DNA of 64,000 bases from Desulfovibrio sp. (GCA_017528345.1 JAFXOX010000046.1:219826-283825); one strand, 5' to 3'. Numbered from the stretch's first letter, positions 8,859 through 18,706 are shown. The notes: generated by a model from the letters alone, not told the origin. Translations and numbers: made by a program.

Positions 8859-11154
8859 CGCGTGTATTATTGCCGGCATTGTTGAAAAAATTGTTTTCCG
8901 CAACGAGGAAAACGGCTACACCATTGCTCTCGTTCAACTTGACAAAGACTGTGAAGATCAAAAACCCAAGGAAATCCATAAAAAAACCGTGACCTGTGTG
9001 GGAACCCTACTCACCGCCAGACCCTTTGATCACCGTACGTTCACAGGTTCATGGACATGTCATCCACGTTACGGGCAACAATTTGCCTTCACAGAAAGTG
9101 AAAGCATTCTGCCCTCAACCATAGAAGAAATCACCCATTTTCTGACTTCGGGCATCATTGAAGGGCTTGGAGAAAAAAGTGCCAAGCGTCTCGTTAACGC
9201 TTTTGGAGAAAAGACCTTCGAGATTCTTGACTGTCATCCTGAGAACGTCTTGACCGTGAAGGGGCTTAGTCAAAAAACGGCTCAAAATATTTGCAAGAGC
9301 TGGGCTGAACACAGGCTGCAGCGGAATCTTATGCATTTTCTTCAGCCCTTTGGCATTAGTCTTGCGAAGACGACTTTTATTCTCAACAAATTCGGGGCAG
9401 ATGCTCTCGCATGCATCAAGAGCAATCCCTACCTCCTCTGCCTGGACGTGCCTGACATTTCCTTTGATACGGCTGATGCCCTTGCGGCAACACTTGATCT
9501 TGCTAAGGACAATCCTGATCGTCTGAAAGCTTACGTTGTCACACTGTTGAAGACAGCTGCCACACATGGTCATCTCTACCAGCCACGTATGACTCTTGAA
9601 ACACGACTCAACAAACTTTTACAGCGCAGCAGTTGGCAAACACACCGTTCTGAAGGCGAAGCTGATGAGGATTGGCATGAGGAAGATGAACCTGAGGCAA
9701 AAGCAAGCGATCAGGACTTTTCTTGGCTCTTTGCGTGTCTTGAAGAAGAAAAACGCATTATTTGTGAAGATCTCGTAGATGACATGGGTTTGTTAATTGC
9801 TGCGGTTTTTCTGGCACCCTATTATCTCTATGAGGAGAAAATTGCAGAATATATTCTGAATATCCTCTGTGCCCCCAAGTCCACAACATTCAAAGAGCCC
9901 AGAGCTACAGCGGAAGAAATCATCAAAAAAGAGCAGGATGCACTTGCTGCCGAACAGTGTGAAGCCGTGATCATGGCTAGCGAATCTAAGATGCTTGTGA
10001 TCACAGGCGGCCCCGGTACCGGCAAGACAACGATCATTAAAGCGATTATTCACCTCTTCGAGACCCAAAAAGCGAGAATTGAACTTGCCGCTCCCACAGG
10101 GCGTGCAGCCCGCCGTATGCAAGAGACGACGGGATATCCAGCTAAAACTCTTCACAGGCTGCTCAAATTTACGTCTACTGGCAATTCCTGTGAGTACTGT
10201 GAAGGAAATCCCATAGCCTGTGATGTGATCATCGTTGATGAAGCATCCATGATGGATGCCGCTATTTTCTATCACCTGCTGTGTGCTGTGCCTCTCGGGG
10301 CAACAGTGATCCTTGTGGGGGATATTTTCCAGCTTCCGTCTGTCGGACCTGGCATGGTTCTTTCTGACATCATCGGTTCAGGGGTCGTGCCCGTGGTCAA
10401 ACTCACGAGGATTTTTCGGCAATCTGCTGAAAGTGCCATTGTTCGCTACGCCCATATGATCAACGAAGGCGAAATTCCTCCCTTCAAAAATGACCACGAA
10501 AAACGCACGGATTTCTATTTCATTGAAGATAATGATCCCGACCACGTCGCCAAAACCATCAGTGATCTTGTCAGTCTGCGACTTCCTGCCTACTATCATT
10601 TTGACGTCGAAGATATTCAGGTTCTCAGCCCAATGCGCAAAGGCAGCGTCGGTGTCATTGCGCTCAACAGCCGGCTCCAAGACGTCCTCAATCCGCAAAA
10701 AATCAATGTCCAGTGCCAAAATGGCGAATTTCGCCTCTACGATAAGGTCATGCAGATCCGCAATAACTACGAAAAAGAAGTTTTTAACGGCGATATCGGA
10801 ACCATTATTGCTCTTGACAGTAAAGCAAGAAAACTGACTGTAAAGTTTGATGATGCCAATGTGGACTATGAATTTGGCGAGCTTGATGAGCTTGTGACTG
10901 CCTATGCCATTTCCATTCACAAGTCTCAGGGCTCTGAATACCCGGTTGTGATCATTCCTCTTGTCATGTCACACTATTGGATGCTGCAAAGGAACCTCCT
11001 CTATACCGGTGTCACACGTGGCAAGAAGCTTGTCGTGCTCATTGGCGAACGCCAGGCCTTATTCCACGCCATTGAACATACCACAACCGTTCTCAGACTC
11101 AGCAGCCTGAAAAACCGCATCCGTAGTCTTGCCCAGGCAATCAGGGCTCTTTGA
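8851..11154 (+). CDS. recD2: RecD2-type ATP-dependent DNA helicase
   Basis: 767 aa from ATG 8851. RecD2 is a 5'-3' superfamily 1B helicase acting on DNA ends and forks, in bacteria independent of RecBC. An N-terminal OB-like region (MDNACIIAGIVEKIVFRNEENGYTI split around 1-25) is followed by helix-hairpin-helix repeats (GIIEGLGEKSAKRL, ENVLTVKGLSQKTA). Walker A GGPGTGKTT is near residue 386 and Walker B VDEASMMD follows about 75 residues on. The C-terminal SH3-like and motif VI region is YTGVTRGKKLVVLIG. An upstream ATG is rejected because it lies in the aroC remnant. An acidic insertion (about 270-290, EADEDWHEEDEPEA) separates the HhH and motor domains. Confidence 0.95.
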   Translation: MDNACIIAGIVEKIVFRNEENGYTIALVQLDKDCEDQKPKEIHKKTVTCVGTLLTARPFDHRTFTGSWTCHPRYGQQFAFTESESILPSTIEEITHFLTSGIIEGLGEKSAKRLVNAFGEKTFEILDCHPENVLTVKGLSQKTAQNICKSWAEHRLQRNLMHFLQPFGISLAKTTFILNKFGADALACIKSNPYLLCLDVPDISFDTADALAATLDLAKDNPDRLKAYVVTLLKTAATHGHLYQPRMTLETRLNKLLQRSSWQTHRSEGEADEDWHEEDEPEAKASDQDFSWLFACLEEEKRIICEDLVDDMGLLIAAVFLAPYYLYEEKIAEYILNILCAPKSTTFKEPRATAEEIIKKEQDALAAEQCEAVIMASESKMLVITGGPGTGKTTIIKAIIHLFETQKARIELAAPTGRAARRMQETTGYPAKTLHRLLKFTSTGNSCEYCEGNPIACDVIIVDEASMMDAAIFYHLLCAVPLGATVILVGDIFQLPSVGPGMVLSDIIGSGVVPVVKLTRIFRQSAESAIVRYAHMINEGEIPPFKNDHEKRTDFYFIEDNDPDHVAKTISDLVSLRLPAYYHFDVEDIQVLSPMRKGSVGVIALNSRLQDVLNPQKINVQCQNGEFRLYDKVMQIRNNYEKEVFNGDIGTIIALDSKARKLTVKFDDANVDYEFGELDELVTAYAISIHKSQGSEYPVVIIPLVMSHYWMLQRNLLYTGVTRGKKLVVLIGERQALFHAIEHTTTVLRLSSLKNRIRSLAQAIRAL

Positions 11155-11191
11155 TAAACAATCTGACGCTTCAAGCTATTGAGACTGCACC

Positions 11192-13222
11192 ATGCCACAC
11201 CCCACAGATTCAACACCCACAAAGCCTGAAATTCTCGCACCAGCTGGTGATAGTCAGTGTTTTCTGGCTGCTCTAGCTGCTGGAGCTGACGCTCTTTATC
11301 TTGGCCTCAAACATTTTTCAGCGCGCATGGAAGCGGAAAATTTCGGTCTGACAGAGCTGTCAAGGCTCAGTGATCTTGCCCATGATCAGGGTGCCCGCGT
11401 TTATATCACCATGAATACCCTCATCAAGCAGGAGGAGATACAGCATTGCTTTCATCTCATAAAACGGCTTGAGAAGCAGATACATTGTGACGGACTAATC
11501 ATTCAGGATCCCTCCATTCTTGCCATCGCCAGGGCTGCGAATTTTTCCGGCGGGCTTTTTCTCTCAACGCTCGCCAATGTCACCCATCCAGAAATATTAG
11601 ACTCTCTTCCGGCTCTTGGGGTTCGTCGTGTCATTCTACCCAGAGAGCTCTCTCTTGACGAAGTTCGGGAGATGGCTGAGCACTGTCCCAAGGGTCTTGA
11701 TTTTGAACTCTTCGTCCATGGGGCGCTCTGCTACTGCGTATCAGGTCGCTGTTACTGGTCCAGCTATCTCGGAGGCAAAAGCGGTCTGCGTGGACGCTGT
11801 GTACAACCATGCCGCCGTAAGTACCAAATAGGCCAACTCCCTCATGCCAAAAAGGGAGGGAAAAAAAACAGAGCCAGCCAATTTTTTTCCTGTCAGGACC
11901 TTTCTCTGGCCTGTATAACCAATGAATTGCTCTCCATTCCACACCTTGCCTCGTGGAAAATTGAAGGCCGAAAAAAAGGGCCTCACTATGTCTATCACTG
12001 TGTGGCAGCCTACAAACTTCTGAGGGACCACAATGCAGACGCAAACGCGCGCAAGGAGGCCTCTGAGCTATTGAACATGGCTCTCGGCAGAAGTGGAACG
12101 CAGGCACGTTTTCTGTCTAAACGCCAAAACGTGCCTACCAATCCCGGCGGCTATACGGGCTCAGGGTTGCTTCTTGGAAAAATCCAGCATGACGATGAAC
12201 ATCTTCTCATAAGACCAGCCACAGATCTCAAAGCCAAGGATTTTCTGCGTATCGGCTCTGAAGATGAACGCTGGCACGAGACCTTACGCATCAACCGCAA
12301 TGCTAAAACCGGAGAGCTTACTCCGCTTCCCTTTAAAGGACGGAAAATGCCTCCCGACGGGACCCCCGTCTACCTCATTGACCGACGTGAACCTGATCTT
12401 GTCAAGGCGCTTGCGACCTATGAAGCAAAACTCAAGGCGTACTGCGGCCGAAAAACTGAACCCTGTAATGACAGCCTTCAACTTCCAAGACCAAAACCCT
12501 GCCGACGCAGACCTGATATGCATGTCCTTGCTAGCATACCACGAGGACGGGAGAACAGAGCTGGGAGCCGCAATATGCTTGGGCTCTGGCTCAGCCCCAG
12601 GAGCGCTGACATTTCCCGGACTGTGGCGCGCAGAGTCTTCTGGTGGTTACCCCCGGTTGTCTGGCCTGATGAGTCCACAAAATTTGGTCGTATCATCCGC
12701 AATCTCTGGCGTGACGGCTGCAGACATTTTGTAGCCAATGCGCCCTGGCAAAGAGCTTTCTTTCCAGACATGCTCCCTGATGGTGCTGATCTCGTGGCCG
12801 GCCCTTTCTGTAATATTACCAATGTCTTCACGTTGCAGTTGCTCAGCGAAATGGGCTTCAAAGCAGCAATGGTCAGCCCCGAACTTGGTCAGAAAGAAAT
12901 CCTTGCCCTGCCTAAGTTCAGTCCTCTGCCACTTGGCTTTGTCGTGCAGGGCTTTTGGCCTGTCGGTATCAGCCGTTTTGGTCTGTTGGCCCTTAAGCAG
13001 AATACGCCTTTTACAAGTCCCAAGGGCGAAGTCTTTTGGGCCCGCAACTATGGTCAGAATACCTGGATCTATCCTGCCTGGCCCATCGATCTCAGGGACA
13101 AAGAAAGTGAACTTCTAGCGGCAGGTTATAGTTTTTTTGCTCAACTTGCGGAACATGAACCACCAACATCAAGCACCCCCTCTCGTCCAGGCTTATTCAA
13201 CTGGGAACACGCTCTGCTCTAA
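11192..13222 (+). CDS. U32 family protein (RlhA-like)
   Basis: 676 aa. The N-terminal U32 domain starts PEILAPAGDSQCFLAALAAGADALYLG and carries the signature ELFVHGALCYCVSGRC (about residues 170-185), with further Cys in RGRCVQPCRR. Although named 'peptidase U32', characterised members (RlhA, TrhP, UbiU/V) use these cysteines for an iron-sulphur cluster in hydroxylation of RNA or ubiquinone precursors. Length and a long C-terminal extension resemble RlhA, a 23S rRNA C2501 hydroxylation protein; exact substrate is inference. The first 60 or so bases after recD2 show no strong promoter, so it may be cotranscribed with it. Confidence 0.85.
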   Translation: MPHPTDSTPTKPEILAPAGDSQCFLAALAAGADALYLGLKHFSARMEAENFGLTELSRLSDLAHDQGARVYITMNTLIKQEEIQHCFHLIKRLEKQIHCDGLIIQDPSILAIARAANFSGGLFLSTLANVTHPEILDSLPALGVRRVILPRELSLDEVREMAEHCPKGLDFELFVHGALCYCVSGRCYWSSYLGGKSGLRGRCVQPCRRKYQIGQLPHAKKGGKKNRASQFFSCQDLSLACITNELLSIPHLASWKIEGRKKGPHYVYHCVAAYKLLRDHNADANARKEASELLNMALGRSGTQARFLSKRQNVPTNPGGYTGSGLLLGKIQHDDEHLLIRPATDLKAKDFLRIGSEDERWHETLRINRNAKTGELTPLPFKGRKMPPDGTPVYLIDRREPDLVKALATYEAKLKAYCGRKTEPCNDSLQLPRPKPCRRRPDMHVLASIPRGRENRAGSRNMLGLWLSPRSADISRTVARRVFWWLPPVVWPDESTKFGRIIRNLWRDGCRHFVANAPWQRAFFPDMLPDGADLVAGPFCNITNVFTLQLLSEMGFKAAMVSPELGQKEILALPKFSPLPLGFVVQGFWPVGISRFGLLALKQNTPFTSPKGEVFWARNYGQNTWIYPAWPIDLRDKESELLAAGYSFFAQLAEHEPPTSSTPSRPGLFNWEHALL

Positions 13223-13232
13223 AGGCCCTGAC

Positions 13233-14006
13233 ATGATTGATGAGCGAAGGCGCCTTTTTCCACGCGGTCTCTCCCAGGCCAAGGGTTGTCATTTTGCCGC
13301 AGACACACTCCTACTTGCGAGCTTTTGCCATCAGCTTCTTCCCGACAAACCCGTCTACTGCGCCGAACTTGGCTGCGGCTGTGCGGCCGCTCTTTGCGGT
13401 CTTGCGCTTTTACGACATAATCTCTTGGGGGTTGGTTTTGAAAAGGAAACGCTGCACATTGAGGCTGCTCAGCGCAATCTTCAAGATCTTGAGCTCAGCG
13501 AGCAACTTCATATTGTACAAAGCGATCTTGCGGAAAAAGAACGTATACAGACCTATGCCAGACAGTTTCGAGCCGTTCTTGCCAATCCTCCCTATTTCAC
13601 CAGTAGCGAAGGCCGACCTGCCAGAAGCCCTCTACGCAACCGCGCAGAACGCAATGATAATGCCCTGACGCTTTTTACCGCCTGTGCTGCTACTCTGCTG
13701 CAACACCATGGATTTTTTTTCTGCATCTATCCGGCCTATAAACTCCAGGAGCTCACGGTTGTCCTTGCCAAGCATCACCTTGCTCTGCGCAAGCTTTTAC
13801 CAGTGACAAGCTTTTCAACTTCTTCCTGCACCCGCTTGCTCATCTGCGCCTGCAAAGATGCCGCCAACCACTGTGATATTTTGCCACCTCTCGTCCTGCA
13901 CAGTAGCCAAGGTACACAGAAGTTCAGTGCTGAAGCGCTCAATTTTTGTCCATGGCTCGGAGCAGGCCATCAAACAAGCGAACAATGCCATGACCTTTCT
14001 TGCTGA
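13233..14006 (+). CDS. TrmN6-like N6-adenine methyltransferase
   Basis: 257 aa from ATG 13233, 10 bases after the U32 stop with AAGG upstream. The fold is Rossmann-type: SAM motif AELGCGCAAALCGLALL (about 42-58) and catalytic NPPYF (about 119-123), which marks exocyclic-amine methyltransferases. The RNAERNDNALTLF block fits the tRNA1(Val) A37 methyltransferase (YfiC/TrmN6) family. A longer start at 13137 would overlap the U32 gene by 86 bases and adds no family sequence. The end overlaps the next gene by 17 bases. Exact target nucleotide is not provable here. Confidence 0.85.
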   Translation: MIDERRRLFPRGLSQAKGCHFAADTLLLASFCHQLLPDKPVYCAELGCGCAAALCGLALLRHNLLGVGFEKETLHIEAAQRNLQDLELSEQLHIVQSDLAEKERIQTYARQFRAVLANPPYFTSSEGRPARSPLRNRAERNDNALTLFTACAATLLQHHGFFFCIYPAYKLQELTVVLAKHHLALRKLLPVTSFSTSSCTRLLICACKDAANHCDILPPLVLHSSQGTQKFSAEALNFCPWLGAGHQTSEQCHDLSC

Positions 14007-17000
14007 TTTGCATATTCACTCCCGCTATTCACTTGCTACAAGCAAGGATCTCTCTGCACGAAATCTGGACGCCTGGGCCCGAGTCAAAGGTCTTGATGTC
14101 ATTGCCACAGGTGACTGTATACACCCGCATTGGCTCAAAGAATTGCGCGAACAGTTAATACGCGATGACGAAAGCGGTCTCTATAAGCTTGGTGTCAACC
14201 GTGAAAAGCTCCCTTTTCTTCCCGAAAAGACCTGCCTTGAAGCCAAGGAACCGCTTTTCCTGCTTGAGACAGAAATCAGCTCCATCTATAAAAAAAATGG
14301 GCGTGTACGCAAAATACACACCCTTCTCTATCTGCCAAGCCTTGAAGATGCCGATCGGCTGGCCAAACGGCTGGAAAAACTTGGTAATATTACTTCAGAT
14401 GGACGTCCCATACTTGGGCTCGACCCCAAAGTACTCCTTGAGCTAACCCTTGAAACAGTACCTGAAGCCATTCTCGTGCCAGCCCATATCTGGACCCCAT
14501 GGTTCTCCCTCTTCGGTTCACGATCCGGATTTGACAGCATAGAGGAGTGTTTTGAAGACCTCACACCTCAAATTTTTGCTCTCGAAACGGGTCTTTCCTC
14601 AGATCCACTGATGAACCGCCATATCAGTGCCCTTGACAGCTATGCTCTCATTTCCAATTCCGACGCCCATTCAGGTAGTAAGTTGGCCCGCGAGGCCAAT
14701 CTTTTTAGCGGCAAGCCAAGCTTTGAGAGCATTTTTTCCGCACTCAAAGCCTCGGCCCAACGCGATCCAAGACAAACAGAACGTTCCTGTCGTTTTCTTG
14801 GAACCATGGAATTTTTTCCAGAAGAAGGCAAATATCACCTTGACGGGCACCGTGCCTGCAATATTTCCCTGAACCCGCTGGAAACACGCTCTCTCAACAA
14901 TATCTGCCCTGTCTGTCACAAGCCCTTGACTATCGGAGTGCTCCATCGTGTCATGGAGCTTGCCGACCGGCCAAGCCCGGCAAGCCCTCCAATGGAACCA
15001 GGGTTCAAATCCATTATGCCATTGCAGGAAATGGTAGCCCAAATTCTTGGCCTTGGAACACTTTCACGCAAAGTGCAGACGGAATACGGCCGTATGCTTG
15101 CTCATCTTGGCTCAGAACTGGACATTCTGCTCAATGTCTCTCTGGCTGATCTTGCAAGCTACAGTCAGGATCTCAGTACTGCCTGCGAGCGCCTTCGCAC
15201 AGGCAAAGTGAATCTCAAAGGCGGCTTCGACGGCGAATTTGGTAAAGTTTGTGTCTTTAGCGATGAAGAACAGGCAGAACGACGCAAAGGAGGAAAACGC
15301 CACACGATGGCGCAGCTCCCGTTTCAAGAAGTTAACCTTTTACCGATATCCACTCAGACGACTAACCCGCCTCCACAGTCACCAAGCAAGGAACATTTTC
15401 TCGAACTGTCGCGTTTTCAAGCCATGGACAGCGGCAAAAAGCAAGTGTCAAATACCAATCACAGCTATTCCCAGGCGCAGCTGTCGGCAATTCGCGCTTC
15501 CCTTGCTCCTACTCTCGTTCTCGCAGGCCCAGGCAGCGGCAAAACCCATCTGCTTATGGGACGCATCCAATATCTTCTGGAAGAGGGGCTTCATCCGGAA
15601 AATATACTGGCTATCACCTTCACTCGCCGAGCAGCTGAAGAAATGCAAAAACGTCTGCAGGCCAGGCTTAAAGACCGCAGCCTACCTCTCTGCACGACCT
15701 TGCATGCCTTCTGTTACCAGATCTTGTCCAAGCACAAGCCAGATCTTCTGCTGCTGAGTGAGGATTCGGCCTTACGGCTCTTTCTCGAGTCTAACCCGCA
15801 CCTTGACACAAAGCAGGGCCGCAAAATCTGGAATACGATCAATACGATGCGGGAAGAGTGCCGTGTGCGTTCAGATGATGGCTCAATGTACGGCAGGCTT
15901 CTGGCAAACTACCTATCAGCTCAAAGGGCAAGGGCTCCCCAATTCGTCTGCGATTTCACACAGCTTGTGGAATATGCCCTCTGTTATTTTCAAAGCCAAG
16001 CTAAGCCCTTTTCTGCGCTACTCGTTGATGAAATACAGGACTGCTCCCCACTTAATCTTGAGCTGCTCAAGGCCCTACTGCCTCCTTCAGGCACGGGATT
16101 CTTCGGTATTGGCGACCCCGATCAGGCCATCTACGGCTTCAGAGGTTCCGTTGAAAACATTGAGCCTGCCTTGCGCAAGCTCTGGCCTGAACTCACAGTC
16201 TGCCAACTCGATAAGAGCTTCCGCTCAGGACAAGACATTCTTCATACCGCACACAGCCTCTTACGCACTCCGCAATGCGAAGAACTTAAGGCTGCTCAAG
16301 ATCTGTCTTGCGAACTCCACTATTGCGAAGTTCCTGATGAATACGCAGAAGCTCGCTGGATCGCCCGCAACATTTCGCAGCTTCTTGGGCATAGCTCTCA
16401 CTCTCTGCAGGATGCCAGCAAAGCAGCAGACGCTCCTTTGCTCTCGCCTGGCGACATTGCCGTGCTTGCCCGCTTCAAACAGCTTTTACCAGTCATTGCC
16501 AGAAGTCTTACAAACGCTGGTATTCCAACTTTTTGTCCCAGTGTCGAGGCCTTCTGGCAAGATGACTGCGTTAAACAGCTTCTTGGCCATCTTGATCCTC
16601 TCACAGAGTCCCCTCTCCATCCCTTTGATCCGAAGAATCTGCCTGAACCTGAAGCCATGTTGCCATGGTTAGAAAGTCAGCCGTGGGGTGGCTATCAACC
16701 GGGAAAAAGTCAAGCCTTTCGTGAGCTGTGCCGGATGTGGCACAACTGCGGAAGCTGGGAGGCGTTTTTTCAGGAATTGCTTTGGCTTAAGACCGAGGAA
16801 AGTGTGCGGGGAAAAAGCGAGGCCGTACGCCTTTTGACACTCCATGCCGCTAAGGGCCTGGAGTTTCAGGCGGTTTTTCTTCCTGCCCTGGAGGAGGGTA
16901 TCCTTCCTGCGGACAGATCATTGTATACAGAGGAAAGCCCAGACAATGAGGATTTGTCGAGGCTAAGGCGGGAGGAGCTTCGTCTATGCTACGTGGGCAT

Positions 17001-17175
17001 CACACGCGCAAGCAGACTGCTCTATGTTAGCCGAGCTGCAACGCGCACGCTCTACGGGAAACAAAGAGCCTTACCTGTATCGTCTTTTTTTGAAAACATT
17101 CAGGCCTTCTTCAAAAAAAGCCGGATTGCGAAAAAAATTCGCCAGGTACAGGTGGAAGGAAGTCTACTGGACTAA
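13990..17175 (+). CDS. EndoQ (PHP endonuclease)-UvrD helicase fusion
   Basis: 1,061 aa from ATG 13990. Residues 1-430 are endonuclease Q: DLHIHSRYS (6-14), GDCIHPHW, ETEISSIYKKNGRVRKIHT, PAHIWTPWFSLFGS, ISNSDAHSGSKLGREAN-like, then a Cys-rich zinc site ending NICPVCHKPL. EndoQ nicks DNA 5' of deaminated bases (uracil, hypoxanthine, xanthine) and abasic sites. A linker leads to a complete superfamily 1A helicase: Q motif, AGPGSGKTHLL (near 512), LLVDEIQDCSP, GDPDQAIYGFRGS, LTLHAAKGLEF, RLCYVGITRAS. The fusion implies nicking at a lesion followed by strand displacement by the same polypeptide. The start overlaps the preceding gene by 17 bases. Confidence 0.93.
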   Translation: MTFLADLHIHSRYSLATSKDLSARNLDAWARVKGLDVIATGDCIHPHWLKELREQLIRDDESGLYKLGVNREKLPFLPEKTCLEAKEPLFLLETEISSIYKKNGRVRKIHTLLYLPSLEDADRLAKRLEKLGNITSDGRPILGLDPKVLLELTLETVPEAILVPAHIWTPWFSLFGSRSGFDSIEECFEDLTPQIFALETGLSSDPLMNRHISALDSYALISNSDAHSGSKLAREANLFSGKPSFESIFSALKASAQRDPRQTERSCRFLGTMEFFPEEGKYHLDGHRACNISLNPLETRSLNNICPVCHKPLTIGVLHRVMELADRPSPASPPMEPGFKSIMPLQEMVAQILGLGTLSRKVQTEYGRMLAHLGSELDILLNVSLADLASYSQDLSTACERLRTGKVNLKGGFDGEFGKVCVFSDEEQAERRKGGKRHTMAQLPFQEVNLLPISTQTTNPPPQSPSKEHFLELSRFQAMDSGKKQVSNTNHSYSQAQLSAIRASLAPTLVLAGPGSGKTHLLMGRIQYLLEEGLHPENILAITFTRRAAEEMQKRLQARLKDRSLPLCTTLHAFCYQILSKHKPDLLLLSEDSALRLFLESNPHLDTKQGRKIWNTINTMREECRVRSDDGSMYGRLLANYLSAQRARAPQFVCDFTQLVEYALCYFQSQAKPFSALLVDEIQDCSPLNLELLKALLPPSGTGFFGIGDPDQAIYGFRGSVENIEPALRKLWPELTVCQLDKSFRSGQDILHTAHSLLRTPQCEELKAAQDLSCELHYCEVPDEYAEARWIARNISQLLGHSSHSLQDASKAADAPLLSPGDIAVLARFKQLLPVIARSLTNAGIPTFCPSVEAFWQDDCVKQLLGHLDPLTESPLHPFDPKNLPEPEAMLPWLESQPWGGYQPGKSQAFRELCRMWHNCGSWEAFFQELLWLKTEESVRGKSEAVRLLTLHAAKGLEFQAVFLPALEEGILPADRSLYTEESPDNEDLSRLRREELRLCYVGITRASRLLYVSRAATRTLYGKQRALPVSSFFENIQAFFKKSRIAKKIRQVQVEGSLLD

Positions 17176-17182
17176 GAGACCT

Positions 17183-17431
17183 TCAACGATTGTCGTCGTC
17201 CCAAGCGTCGTCTTCAAGTACTTTGTAGGATCTGACTGTCAGGTACTTGGCGTCTTCCTCTTCAAGGAGCTCACCAGTGACTTCCACAGAAACATTGATC
17301 TCGTCTTCAAGATCAATGCCGGCAGCCCTTGGCATGATCCGATATTCAATACCATCCTGAGATACCGCAATTCTCGTCTGTCTGCCATCAAGCGGAACCG
17401 AAACAACAATACCCTTCACAGTGGTCTTCAT
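17183..17431 (-). CDS. Small acidic protein, possible OB/Sm-like beta-barrel
   Basis: 82 aa from ATG 17431 (a TTG codon just before it is in frame but not needed). Sequence MKTTVKGIVVSVPLDGRQTRIAVSQ looks like successive beta strands, then RIMPRAAGIDLEDEINVSVEV and a very acidic C-terminus (LEDDAWDDDNR). I do not recognise the family; a small OB-fold or ribosome/RNA-associated barrel is only a guess. It is convergent with the EndoQ-UvrD gene (7-base gap) and carries the hairpin leader B directly upstream. Confidence 0.72.
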   Translation of the reverse strand: MKTTVKGIVVSVPLDGRQTRIAVSQDGIEYRIMPRAAGIDLEDEINVSVEVTGELLEEEDAKYLTVRSYKVLEDDAWDDDNR

Positions 17432-17485
17432 CAAATGTTCAGCGTGGAACCTCGGTCTTCAGGCCGAGGAGGAACCGCTGCCTCC
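17429..17485 (-). promoter_or_regulatory. SD-hairpin-ATG leader, copy B
   Basis: Read on the minus strand: GGAGG (17485-17481), CAGCG (17480-17476), 31 bases, CGCTG (17444-17440), eight bases, ATG 17431. Inside the loop CCTCGG and CCGAGG (plus-strand arms 17450-17455 and 17464-17469) form a 6-bp inner stem with apical CCTGAAGA. Very similar to copy C. Confidence 0.72.
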
Positions 17486-18050
17486 GTTTTTCTTTTTGTA
17501 ATTCCTGGCTGGGGAAAATCACCGACCAGACACCCCGTAAGGGGCAACATCACCGATAGCTTTCGCCATCTCTCTTCTCGCCAATGTTGACGTACGGCAT
17601 TGCGATATATCCTGTTTTGTCCGTCTCTCGGTTGACGCGAGATATATCGTAACAAAGTATAGGAATAAGAAAAATTCCTTACGCAAACGTAGTCCTCGGA
17701 GGACTTAGGCTAGTCAACTGAACCTCAATATCCTGGTTTTGACAAACCTCGTTTTTTAAGCCGAGGTGATTGACAATTTTTTCCAAGGCTGGACGGAGCT
17801 GCCCGAGACAGGCAGGTTCGTCTTTTTTTTTTTTTTTGAAAAACCCCCGAAGAACAAAGGCAAGAAAAAAAAGGAAAATGCCGATAAGAACTTCAGCATT
17901 CCCTCAAAAACCACGCAGAGCTCTGGCATGCTCAGCCTTGGCTTGATTTTTTTGCCTAATAGCTTGTTTTCCAACAAGTGGCAAGACACAAATGCCAAAA
18001 GCAGGACTCTGCGGCAAGATTCCTCTGTTTGCCAAGCAAGTGAGGTTACT
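17486..18050. other. Structured intergenic region
   Basis: 565 bases without a supported gene but with many inverted repeats: CGATATATC 17603-17611 with GATATATCG 17641-17649; AGGAAT/ATTCCT around 17661-17679; AGTCCTC-G-GAGGACT 17691-17705; ACCTCG/CGAGGT 17746-17767; CTGCC/GGCAG 17799-17815 followed by a run of 15 T at 17823-17837. The last pair may be an intrinsic terminator. An open frame continues upstream of the NlpC/P60 gene, but its translation is low complexity. Confidence 0.5.
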
Positions 18051-18551
18051 ATGTCTGGCAATGTTGGACGAGATAGCTATCGCCTCATTGGCAAAGTCAG
18101 TTTGCTTTGCCTTCTCTGTTTCAACCTCTGTGCCTGCGGACTTTTCCAGGCTCAAGACAATGATCCCGTGCACCCAGACGCCCGTAGAGTTGTCAAAACA
18201 GCCTACTCTCAGCTTGGAAAATCCTACCGCAGCGGTGGAGCTTCTCCCAGCAAAGGCTTTGACTGTTCGGGTCTGCTCTATTGGGTCTATCGCAAAAACG
18301 GATATAAGATTCCCCGCATCACAACGCAACAGGCCAAAGCCGGCAAAAGCGTCGCCAAAAGCAGAGCCCGCGAAGGTGACATTCTCGTCTTCAAAGTGGC
18401 ACAGAGCCCGCGAGGTCTTCATACTGCCATCAGCATGGGCAAGGACTGTTTCATCCACAGTCCCTGCAAGGGCAAGAAAGTCAAAGTTGACAGCGTGAAT
18501 AACCGCTATTGGAAAGAGAGACTCATTGCTGTCCGTCGCGTTATCCGCTAA
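18051..18551 (+). CDS. NlpC/P60 cell-wall endopeptidase lipoprotein
   Basis: 166 aa from ATG 18051, with GAGG 6-7 bases upstream. An N-terminal hydrophobic segment KVSLLCLLCFNLCAC ends in a lipobox-like LCAC, so the mature protein probably begins with a lipidated Cys near residue 29. The catalytic domain shows GFDCSGLLYWVY (nucleophile Cys), LHTAI (His) and IHSP (third polar residue), the NlpC/P60 triad. These enzymes cleave D-gamma-glutamyl-diaminopimelate or related cross-links in peptidoglycan, in the periplasm. The size resembles Spr/MepS. A longer in-frame start at 17766 runs through a poly-T tract and is rejected. Confidence 0.9.
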   Translation: MSGNVGRDSYRLIGKVSLLCLLCFNLCACGLFQAQDNDPVHPDARRVVKTAYSQLGKSYRSGGASPSKGFDCSGLLYWVYRKNGYKIPRITTQQAKAGKSVAKSRAREGDILVFKVAQSPRGLHTAISMGKDCFIHSPCKGKKVKVDSVNNRYWKERLIAVRRVIR

Positions 18552-18706
18552 CCGCAACTGCTTCAGTAACGATATTATTGCACTTTGCAAGTCACCTTCT
18601 AGAAATTTCAACAAGGAAAACACAGAAAAATTTTATTATCCCCTTGCTTTTCTTTTGTTCTCCAGCTATCTAAAAAAAATCTAAGAATAGCAAAGGGGGA
18701 AAATCC

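Noticed and set aside
17766..18050. Upstream extension of the NlpC/P60 gene
   Set aside because: Passes through a 15-T run (FFFFFF) and Lys-rich sequence; the lipoprotein start at 18051 with GAGG is better.
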